Of a DNA stretch of 23,487 bases, positions 1-5,793 are shown one piece after another. Within the stretch, counting starts at the first letter, position 1. Every line of letters begins with the position of its first letter. The DNA is taken from NCBI GenBank assembly GCA_900544905.1, contig UQXF01000047.1, positions 1 to 23,487 on the forward strand, in the 5' to 3' direction. The position numbers and the translations under genes were made by a program. The DNA comes from an uncultured Clostridium sp. (lineage in GTDB: Bacteria; Bacillota; Clostridia; Lachnospirales; Lachnospiraceae). The notes under the pieces were generated by a model. That model worked only from the letters and a program-made list of their open reading frames with translations. It did no database searches and was not told the origin of the DNA.

Positions 1-31
1 AAAATATCAGAAATTTATAGAACTTTCCATA

Positions 32-115
32 CAACTCAAAAATGGTTCACCGGACTTTTTTCATATGCCTGGCAACTCAAAAATGGTCCACTGGACCCTT
101 TTCTCATATGTATGG
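32..115. repeat. Two-copy tandem repeat of about 42 bp
   Basis: Two adjacent copies (32-72 and 73-115) share CAACTCAAAAATGG, then a short self-complementary core, a T-rich tract and CATATG. In copy 2 the core GGTCCACTGGACC is a perfect inverted repeat between an A-tract and a T-tract, so each unit resembles a small bidirectional hairpin. Copy 1 has a weaker core (GGTTCACCGGAC). The repeats lie downstream of the AIM24 gene and its terminator. The family is not recognised, and the array could continue beyond the start of the window. Confidence 0.75.
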
Positions 116-116
116 C

Positions 117-159
117 AACAAAATAAGAGCTGCTTTACCTTTTTCGTAAAATCAGCTCT
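117..159 (-). terminator. Rho-independent terminator after the AIM24 gene
   Basis: Read on the minus strand, arms AGAGCTG and CAGCTCT (126-132 and 153-159) enclose a second stretch of pairing (TTTAC/GTAAA). The hairpin is followed by TTATTTTG. It sits 34 bases past the AIM24 stop codon, in the right orientation to end that transcript. Confidence 0.75.
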
Positions 160-192
160 CATTCTTTCCTTCCATATCTGTAATAAAACAGC

Positions 193-873
193 TTATCCTC
201 TGCTTGGCATCATGGAAATAATGCGTCCTGCAAAATCATTGAAATTCTGGGTCTGTAATACCACACGCCCCGGACCTGTAAGCTTTGTCAGGAACAAACC
301 TTCCCCTCCAAAGAAAATGTTACCAAGTCCCTTTACTGTCTCAATCTCATACTTAACCGTCTTGTCAAAGGCAACCACATTACCGGTATCCACCTTAATC
401 ACTTCACCCGGTGCCAGCTCTCTCACTACCTGGTCACCGTCCACCTCCAAAAAGGCATATCCATTACCATGGATATCCTCTAAAATGAAACCCTCTCCTC
501 CGAATAAACCGGCTGAAAATTTCTTGGTAAGTGCAATGGACACCTCCACTCCCTCCTGTGCACAGAGAAATGCCTTCTTCTGTGCGATAATGCCAGGTGT
601 TCCCGTTAAATTAACCGGAATCACATCTCCCGGAACCGTGGAGCCAAATGCAATTTTAGCTCCGTCTGCCGTAGAGGAATAGGTCGCCATAAATAATGAC
701 TCTCCGGCAAACATTCTTCCAATTCCCTTCATAAGACCGCCCTTTGTGTTGGTTGCCATCTGAATTCCCTCTGTCTGCCAAACCATTCCACCACTCTGGG
801 TATACATGGATTCTCCTCTGTCCAGGGTAACCTCTACCGCCGGCACTGTCTTTCCTACAATTTCATACTGCAT
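193..873 (-). CDS. AIM24 / TIGR00266-family protein
   Basis: A 226-residue cytoplasmic protein with the glycine-rich, all-beta pattern of the AIM24 (TIGR00266) family. It has repeated short beta-hairpin motifs such as SGGMVWQTEG near the N-terminus, FGGEGFILEDIHGNG in the middle, and FFGGEGLFLTKLTGPGRVVLQ near the C-terminus. The length is typical and the ORF looks intact. The start has a strong ribosome binding site (GAGGAGGG, eight bases upstream). Bacterial members have no settled biochemical role. The gene is probably a single transcription unit: a palindromic repeat element lies upstream and a terminator follows. Family assignment is confident; function is unknown. Confidence 0.85.
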   Translation of the reverse strand: MQYEIVGKTVPAVEVTLDRGESMYTQSGGMVWQTEGIQMATNTKGGLMKGIGRMFAGESLFMATYSSTADGAKIAFGSTVPGDVIPVNLTGTPGIIAQKKAFLCAQEGVEVSIALTKKFSAGLFGGEGFILEDIHGNGYAFLEVDGDQVVRELAPGEVIKVDTGNVVAFDKTVKYEIETVKGLGNIFFGGEGLFLTKLTGPGRVVLQTQNFNDFAGRIISMMPSRG

Positions 874-902
874 AAATTTTCCCTCCTCATATTTTTAAAA
901 AA

Positions 903-977
903 TTATTAGGCATTTGCGAAACTCCTTATTTTACACAACGTGCGGTTTCAAAAACTGAGTTTCGCAATCACTTATTA
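903..977. repeat. Palindromic repeat element A (MITE-like), flanked by TTATTA
   Basis: Perfect 11-bp inverted arms TTGCGAAACTC (914-924) and GAGTTTCGCAA (957-967) surround a 32-bp interior. The element is bounded by TTATTA direct repeats at 903-908 and 972-977. It lies between the proC stop and the AIM24 start. A shorter relative occurs at 12132-12204 with the same left end and a similar right end (AGTT..GCAAT..CTTATTA). No protein is encoded. It may form a hairpin in the RNA that could act as a weak terminator after proC. Confidence 0.7.
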
Positions 978-994
978 AAAATTTATGGAACCTT

Positions 995-1789
995 TTACAA
1001 GCCCCTTGCTTTACGGGTACATGCCTTCATCGCCTCAAATACAGCACTGCGCATTCCTTTTTCTTCCAAAACACGGACTGCTTCAATTGTTGTTCCTCCC
1101 GGTGAACATACCATATCCTTTAATTCTCCCGGATGCTTTCCTGTCTCTAACACCATCTTTGCACTTCCAAGCACTGCCTGTGCCGCAAATTCATATGCCT
1201 GGGCTCTCGGCATACCATCCGCCACCGCTGCATCCGCCATGGCCTCTATAAACATAAATACATACGCCGGAGAACTGCCGCTGACAGAAGTCACTACATC
1301 CATCAAATGCTCCGGCACCACTTCGCATTTTCCAAAGCTTGTAAGTATGGTTACTGCCTTATCCAAATCCGCCCTGGACACATTGCCATTATAACATGCT
1401 GCCGTAATACCCTCCCCGACAAGAGCCGGCGTATTCGGCATGGTACGCACAATTTTTAACGGTTTACCAAACTGCTTATCCAGCCAGTCCAGGGTCTTTC
1501 CCGGTGCAATGGTTATAATCAGCTGTGTATCTGTCACAACATCCTTTATTTCGCCAATCACTGTCTCATAAAACTGAGGCTTCACTGACAGAAAAAGAAC
1601 CTCTGCCTTTGCTGCCGCCTCCTTATTGTCTGTGGTAACCTGGATACCCAAATCTCCATTTATCTTATTGCGTACCGCCTCTGACAAATCCGCTCCGATT
1701 ATATCGTCCTTTCCTGCAATTCCATTAGCAAGAATCCCTTTTATAATTGCTGTAGCCATATTCCCACAGCCTATAAATCCTAATTTCAT
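995..1789 (-). CDS. proC: Pyrroline-5-carboxylate reductase
   Basis: A 264-residue cytoplasmic enzyme that reduces 1-pyrroline-5-carboxylate to proline with NAD(P)H, the last step of proline synthesis. The N-terminus has the Rossmann dinucleotide-binding motif GFIGCGNMATAI (residues 3-14). The C-terminal half has the family signatures SVSGSSPAYVFMFIEAMADA and CSPGGTTIEAVRVLE, which form the dimerisation and substrate-binding region. The length is normal for bacterial ProC and no key motif is missing. The gene appears to be transcribed alone: the preceding gene ends in a terminator at 1888-1926, and a candidate TTGACA promoter overlaps that spacer. Palindromic element A follows the stop codon. 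Confidence 0.95.
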   Translation of the reverse strand: MKLGFIGCGNMATAIIKGILANGIAGKDDIIGADLSEAVRNKINGDLGIQVTTDNKEAAAKAEVLFLSVKPQFYETVIGEIKDVVTDTQLIITIAPGKTLDWLDKQFGKPLKIVRTMPNTPALVGEGITAACYNGNVSRADLDKAVTILTSFGKCEVVPEHLMDVVTSVSGSSPAYVFMFIEAMADAAVADGMPRAQAYEFAAQAVLGSAKMVLETGKHPGELKDMVCSPGGTTIEAVRVLEEKGMRSAVFEAMKACTRKARGL

Positions 1790-1844
1790 CTATGTATCTA
1801 CCTTCCTCTTTCTGTTTTACCGGGCAACTGTCCTGACACAATTA

Positions 1845-1873
1845 AACTTACCCTTTTCCCGGCTTCTTGTCAA
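1845..1873 (-). promoter_or_regulatory. Candidate proC promoter
   Basis: On the minus strand a perfect TTGACA (1868-1873) is followed after 17 bases by TAAGTT (1845-1850). The -35 is ideal but the -10 is weak, so the call is tentative. It lies between the upstream terminator and the proC start, where a promoter is expected. Confidence 0.4.
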
Positions 1874-1887
1874 GTATATGTCAAAGG

Positions 1888-1926
1888 CAAAAAAGCACCG
1901 AATCGTTTTCTCACAATTCGATGCTT
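1888..1926 (-). terminator. Terminator after the Lys/Ala-rich protein gene
   Basis: The minus strand reads AAGCATCGAAT, a loop, then ATTCGGTGCTT followed by a run of T. The stem is 11 positions with one mismatch. It begins 35 bases after the stop codon of the gene at 1961-2482. Confidence 0.8.
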
Positions 1927-1960
1927 CCCGTTTATTCCGTCTCAATATGAGAGAATCTTC

Positions 1961-2482
1961 TTATAATGCTACGCTTCCCTGCTCACCGTCAGCTGTATAA
2001 TAAATCATACCTTCCTCTGGCTTTACATAAATATTAATCTCTTTTACAGACTTCTTGCCAACTGCAGCTACAACCTTTTCTGTGATATCTGCTGTTGTCA
2101 CCTCATAACCAGAGCACTGGATATATACAGTCTGGGTAGTCTTTACAGCTGCCTTCTTTGCCGGAGCTTTCTTAGCCGGTGCCTTCTTTGCTGCGGTTGT
2201 TGTCTTCTTTGCTGCAGGAGCCTTCTTCTCCTCTGCTGCTGTCTTTGCTGTGGTTGCCTTAGCAGTGGTCGTTTTCTTCTCTGCTGCTGCCTTTGTTGTA
2301 GTCTTCTTTACTGTAGTTGTCTTCTTCTCTGTAGCTGCCTTTGTTGCGGTTGTCTTCTTTGCTGCGGGAGCCTTCTTCTCCTCTGCCTTTGCGTCTGCCT
2401 TAGCTGCCTCTGCCGCCTTAGCTGCCTCTACTTTTGCCATAGCTGCCTTAACCTGGTCAGCTGTCTTCTTTGTTGTTGCCAT
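1961..2482 (-). CDS. DUF6465-like protein with histone H1-like Lys/Ala/Thr-rich tail
   Basis: The N-terminal two thirds (about 115 residues) are low-complexity Lys/Ala/Thr/Glu, with repeats such as EKKTTT and a PAKKAPAKKA stretch resembling histone H1 tails. The last 55 residues form a compact domain (TVYIQCSGYEVTTADITEKV ... INIYVKPEEGMIYYTADGE) resembling the DUF6465 family of Clostridia. I chose the inner ATG at 2482 because GGAGGAAA lies just upstream; an in-frame ATG eight codons earlier has no such site. There are no membrane segments. Binding to nucleic acid through the basic tail is plausible by analogy only. It is a monocistronic gene with its own terminator. Confidence 0.8.
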   Translation of the reverse strand: MATTKKTADQVKAAMAKVEAAKAAEAAKADAKAEEKKAPAAKKTTATKAATEKKTTTVKKTTTKAAAEKKTTTAKATTAKTAAEEKKAPAAKKTTTAAKKAPAKKAPAKKAAVKTTQTVYIQCSGYEVTTADITEKVVAAVGKKSVKEINIYVKPEEGMIYYTADGEQGSVAL

Positions 2483-2551
2483 TCTACATTTCCTCCATTT
2501 TTTCAATAAATATGTATGTAAAAATTCTCAAGTTACTTAACTACAATGTTC

Positions 2552-2580
2552 ATACTACCCCAAAAAAGTAAGTTTTGCAA
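2552..2580 (-). promoter_or_regulatory. Weak candidate promoter for the Lys/Ala-rich protein
   Basis: TTGCAA and TAGTAT are separated by 17 bases on the minus strand, about 70 bases before the start codon. Each hexamer matches consensus at four of six positions. I saw no better candidate in the 2483-2687 spacer. Confidence 0.3.
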
Positions 2581-2687
2581 CTTTTTGAAGCATTTTCTCT
2601 AGTATTTACAACCATTCCCCATTTTTAATAAGGTTTCATGACAAAATGCACAAAAAAATCCCATAAAAAAGCCAAAGCTCCGAATCG

Positions 2688-2728
2688 TAAAAACAGGAGT
2701 GTATCCGATTGCTCCGACACACTCCTGT
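2688..2728 (-). terminator. Terminator after reverse rubrerythrin
   Basis: A perfect 10-bp stem, ACAGGAGTGT paired with ACACTCCTGT (2719-2728 with 2693-2702), is followed by TTTTTAC on the minus strand. It lies 34 bases beyond the rubrerythrin stop codon. Confidence 0.9.
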
Positions 2729-2762
2729 AAATCTTCCATACATATTTCTTCTGTATTTTGTA

Positions 2763-3302
2763 TTATCCGAAATATCTCTTTAACAGACCTTCAAATGCCT
2801 TGCCATGTCTTGCCTCGTCACGAGCCATCTCATGCACGGTATCATGGATTGCATCAAGATTGGCTGCCTTAGCGCGCTTAGCCAAATCGAACTTACCGGC
2901 TGTAGCACCGTTCTCAGCTTCCACTCTCATCTCAAGATTCTTCTTTGTGGAATCTGTTACAACCTCACCTAAGAGCTCTGCAAACTTGGCAGCATGCTCT
3001 GCCTCTTCGTAAGCAGCCTTCTCCCAGTATAAACCAATCTCTGGATAGCCCTCTCTATGTGCCACTCTTGCCATTGCAAGATACATACCAACCTCTGTAC
3101 ATTCACCGTTGAAATTTGCTCTTAAATCCTCAAGGATATCTTCGCTGACGCCCTGTGCAACACCTACAACATGCTCTGCTGCCCATTCTCTCTCACCTGA
3201 CTGTGCTGTAAACTTAGAAGCAGGAGCCTTACACTGTGGGCACTGCTCTGGTGCCTGTTCTCCTTCATAAACATAACCACATACCTGACATACAAACTTC
3301 AT
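2763..3302 (-). CDS. Reverse rubrerythrin (rubredoxin-first peroxidase)
   Basis: A 179-residue non-haem iron protein of the type that reduces hydrogen peroxide and oxygen at the expense of NADH in anaerobes, normally with partner electron carriers. A rubredoxin-like domain comes first (CQVCGY and CPQCKAP, Cys 5, 8, 21 and 24), followed by a ferritin-like diiron domain. That domain has the Glu/His ligands expected: GECTEVGMYLAMARVAHREG, EEAEHAAKFAELLGE, and HEMARDEARHGKAFEGLL near the end. This domain order is the reverse of classical rubrerythrin. Start: AAGGAGAT upstream of ATG. It is monocistronic, with a strong promoter, a PerR-like palindrome over the presumed transcription start, and a terminator, which suggests peroxide-responsive control. 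Confidence 0.92.
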   Translation of the reverse strand: MKFVCQVCGYVYEGEQAPEQCPQCKAPASKFTAQSGEREWAAEHVVGVAQGVSEDILEDLRANFNGECTEVGMYLAMARVAHREGYPEIGLYWEKAAYEEAEHAAKFAELLGEVVTDSTKKNLEMRVEAENGATAGKFDLAKRAKAANLDAIHDTVHEMARDEARHGKAFEGLLKRYFG

Positions 3303-3393
3303 AATCTTATCTCCTTTTCTTTAAAGTTTATCTTCTGAACTGCTGTGTTAAAAAACAGTCCTTTGACTTTCGTCTCATCCGTAATCAAAAAGT

Positions 3394-3406
3394 AGTAATG
3401 ATTACT
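3394..3406. promoter_or_regulatory. PerR/Fur-like palindrome in the rubrerythrin promoter
   Basis: AGTAATGATTACT is a perfect 6-1-6 palindrome. In the 7-1-7 PerR/Fur frame it agrees with TTATAATNATTATAA at 9 of 14 positions, the inner ones. It begins a few bases downstream of the -10 box at 3414-3419, so a bound repressor would cover the start of transcription. The assignment to PerR is inference from position and from known PerR control of reverse rubrerythrins in clostridia. Confidence 0.6.
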
Positions 3407-3413
3407 GTTTTGA

Positions 3414-3442
3414 ATGATACCATTATTGATAAAAAGTGTCAA
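3414..3442 (-). promoter_or_regulatory. Reverse rubrerythrin promoter
   Basis: TTGACA (3437-3442), a 17-base spacer, then TATCAT (3414-3419) preceded by TGG, which makes an extended -10. This is one of the strongest promoters in the window. It drives the gene at 2763-3302, with a leader of about 105 bases. Confidence 0.8.
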
Positions 3443-3498
3443 GTAGCATTTTGTAAGAATCACAATAACTTCACAATTTTAATCAAAACAGCTGTCCG

Positions 3499-4872
3499 CT
3501 ACTCTGATAACAGGATATTCACTATCTCTTTTAAATTCATGCCATTGGAGGCTTTTACCAGCACCACATCTTCCGGTTTCAACGTAGCCATCAGATAAAT
3601 AGACGCCTCCTCATTATCGGAAAAGGTATAAACCTTAATCCTGCTGTCGCTCTTTTCAATCACCTGCTTGATATTCTGGGAGAGCTCTCCTAACACCACC
3701 ACCTCGTCAAGGGGTTTATCCACCAGAAATTCGCCGATATCCCTGTGGTATTTCACTTCGTTTTCGCCTAATTCAAACATATCTCCAAGCACTGCAACCC
3801 TGCGTCCCTTACAGGGTATATCGCAGAGCACATTAATACTGGCTTTCATGGAATCCGGGCTTGCGTTATATGTGTCATCAATCAATGTAAACTTGTTTTC
3901 CAGTTGAAGTATGCGCTGGCGCTGTCCCTCGAAGCCTGCAAATTCCATGGCTGCCGCCGCCATGGAAATTCCGTTCTCATTCGCCACAGCAAGAGCCGCC
4001 ACACAATTTCCCACATTATGCTTTCCCAGAGTATTCAACAGCACTGCCACCTCCTGTGTTCCGTGAACGCAGGTAAATGTGGTATAGGAATCGTGATATA
4101 CTATATCCTTTGCATAGTAATCACACCAGTCCTCTGTTCCATAAAAAAGTGTTCTGCAGGTAAGACCCTCCGTGGTCACCGCATCCCTCAAAAGCCTGTC
4201 GTCACCATTTAAGAAGAGTGTCCCCCCCTCTTTCATAAAATGTACAATAGAAAGCTTCTCTTTCCGGATATTCTCCTGGGTTTTCATAAACTCAATATGA
4301 GCCACTCCGATGGTGGTAACCACCGCCATATCCGGCTTTACCATCTGGGATAAAATGTCCATCTGGCCTTCTTCACTGATTCCCAGCTCCAACACCGCAA
4401 TCTCATCCCGGCTGCTCATTTTAGACAGCGTAATAGGCACTCCAATCTGGGAATTAAAATTTTTATCGGTATGGAAGGTTTTTCTGGATGCAGAAAGCGC
4501 CCTGGTTATCATTTCCCTGGTGGTGGTCTTTCCCACACTTCCGGTCACTGCAATCACCGGTATGGTAAACCGGCTCCGGATTGCCGCTCCAATCCTCTGC
4601 AGGGCATCCACTGTATTATCCACCCGGATATAAGGCTTTTCTGCCACCACTACCCCGTTATGCTGGGAAGTAAGGGTTGCCGCTCCCTTTTCCAGTGCCG
4701 ATTCAATGAAACGGTGGGCATCTACCTTTTCTCCGATGATAGGGATGAATAAATCGCCCTCTTTTATCTCTTTTGAATTAATACAGATATCTGTCACCGG
4801 TGTATTCTCGTCTCCACACATCAGTACACCACCGGTCATTTCCACAATATCCTTTACTGTTATATTTTCCAT
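3499..4872 (-). CDS. murF: UDP-N-acetylmuramoyl-tripeptide--D-alanyl-D-alanine ligase
   Basis: A cytoplasmic Mur ligase that adds D-Ala-D-Ala to UDP-MurNAc-tripeptide, completing the peptidoglycan pentapeptide precursor. The 457-residue length is normal. An N-terminal substrate-binding domain carries the ICINSKEIKEGDLFIPI segment. The central domain has the ATP P-loop VTGSVGKTTTREM (about residue 110) and LELGISEEGQM. The ligase domain has LIDDTYNASPDSMKASI. I chose the ATG at 4872 because GGAG lies five bases upstream and the protein then begins in family style (MENITVKDI). An in-frame ATG at 4890 abuts the preceding stop codon and could also be used. It follows the HAD gene with almost no gap, so the two are co-transcribed. 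Confidence 0.95.
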   Translation of the reverse strand: MENITVKDIVEMTGGVLMCGDENTPVTDICINSKEIKEGDLFIPIIGEKVDAHRFIESALEKGAATLTSQHNGVVVAEKPYIRVDNTVDALQRIGAAIRSRFTIPVIAVTGSVGKTTTREMITRALSASRKTFHTDKNFNSQIGVPITLSKMSSRDEIAVLELGISEEGQMDILSQMVKPDMAVVTTIGVAHIEFMKTQENIRKEKLSIVHFMKEGGTLFLNGDDRLLRDAVTTEGLTCRTLFYGTEDWCDYYAKDIVYHDSYTTFTCVHGTQEVAVLLNTLGKHNVGNCVAALAVANENGISMAAAAMEFAGFEGQRQRILQLENKFTLIDDTYNASPDSMKASINVLCDIPCKGRRVAVLGDMFELGENEVKYHRDIGEFLVDKPLDEVVVLGELSQNIKQVIEKSDSRIKVYTFSDNEEASIYLMATLKPEDVVLVKASNGMNLKEIVNILLSE

Positions 4873-4890
4873 AGCAACTCCATTTCGCAT

Positions 4891-5727
4891 TTATTCCTTT
4901 TCATGTTGCATCATCTGTTCAATAAAACGTGCTACTCCATCCTCATCATTTGAGGGAATTACCGAATCTGCCATATTCTGAATCTCAGGATGGGCATTGG
5001 ACACCGCATAGAAATAATCGCTTGCCTCCAGCAATGCCTTATCATTCAGATTATCCCCAAAGCCAATGACACTGTCATAATGCCTGGTAGTACGCAGATA
5101 AGACAGTGCCTCCTTTTTGGATGCCTTTTCACTGTATATCTCCAGCATATAATACGCCTCATTGTAAACATCCGGATAAAACTCAGCCTTTACGCCCCTT
5201 ACCACGGACAATTCCCGGTAAAGTCCCTCCAGCTTCTCCTTCGGCTCCCGGAGCACACAATAAATGATATCCTTTCCGGCAATCAGGCTTAAATCCTCCA
5301 CCTCGGTAAATTTCTTATCATATTTCATGATACGCTCATTCCTGAAATAGTTGAGTGATGTAGATTCGACACTGTCATAATATGCCATGAACTGTCCATC
5401 CTCCAGCGCATATAAAAAACAGCTTAAACCCTTTAGCTTTATCAGTCCCAGCAATACCATAACCACAGTCTCCTCCATGACCGCTTTCTGTAGGTATCTG
5501 CCGGATGCCATATCATATATCAGCACCCCGTTCATCAGCATAACCGGAAGCTTGATATGTAATCTCTCCACAATCTTAAGCGCCGTTGTAGGAGTTCTGG
5601 CTGTGGATATGGTAAAATCCATCCCATCGGCAATTCCCTGGTTAATAATCCGTGCGGTAATGTCACTGATTTCCGCCTTGCTATTCAATAAGGTTCCGTC
5701 CAAATCACTTACAAATAATCTCTTCAT
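4891..5727 (-). CDS. HAD-superfamily phosphatase (Cof/HAD-IIB type)
   Basis: A 278-residue cytoplasmic hydrolase. Motif I is DLDGTLL near residue 8, with the nucleophile and acid/base aspartates. The Thr/Ser motif follows in FTISTARTP, and motif IV is GFGDNLNDKALLEAS near the C-terminus. A C2-type cap lies between them, as in Cof-like phosphatases acting on sugar phosphates, flavin or pyridoxal phosphates. The substrate cannot be told from sequence. It is preceded by a consensus promoter at 5760-5788, and its stop codon is 18 bases or fewer from murF. Start ATG has AGAGGAGA upstream. A second member of the superfamily is encoded at 12195-12986. Confidence 0.88.
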   Translation of the reverse strand: MKRLFVSDLDGTLLNSKAEISDITARIINQGIADGMDFTISTARTPTTALKIVERLHIKLPVMLMNGVLIYDMASGRYLQKAVMEETVVMVLLGLIKLKGLSCFLYALEDGQFMAYYDSVESTSLNYFRNERIMKYDKKFTEVEDLSLIAGKDIIYCVLREPKEKLEGLYRELSVVRGVKAEFYPDVYNEAYYMLEIYSEKASKKEALSYLRTTRHYDSVIGFGDNLNDKALLEASDYFYAVSNAHPEIQNMADSVIPSNDEDGVARFIEQMMQHEKE

Positions 5728-5759
5728 CTGTTCTCCTCTGCCTTTTCCTCTAATGGTGT

Positions 5760-5788
5760 ATTATACCTCTTTTTTGGATGGGGTGCAA
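5760..5788 (-). promoter_or_regulatory. Promoter of the HAD-murF unit
   Basis: TTGCAC (5783-5788), 17 bases, then a perfect TATAAT (5760-5765) on the minus strand, 33 bases before the HAD start codon. Confidence 0.75.
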
Positions 5789-5793
5789 TTATT

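Noticed and set aside
65..682. Plus-strand ORF of 205 codons over the AIM24 gene
   Set aside because: It lies antisense to an intact AIM24 gene, begins in the tandem repeat, and has no ribosome binding site or protein-like pattern.
2250..2540. Plus-strand hydrophobic ORF of 96 codons (Val/Ala/Phe rich)
   Set aside because: It is the antisense image of the Lys/Ala-rich repeats of the minus-strand gene; it has no ribosome binding site and its composition is entirely explained by the other strand.
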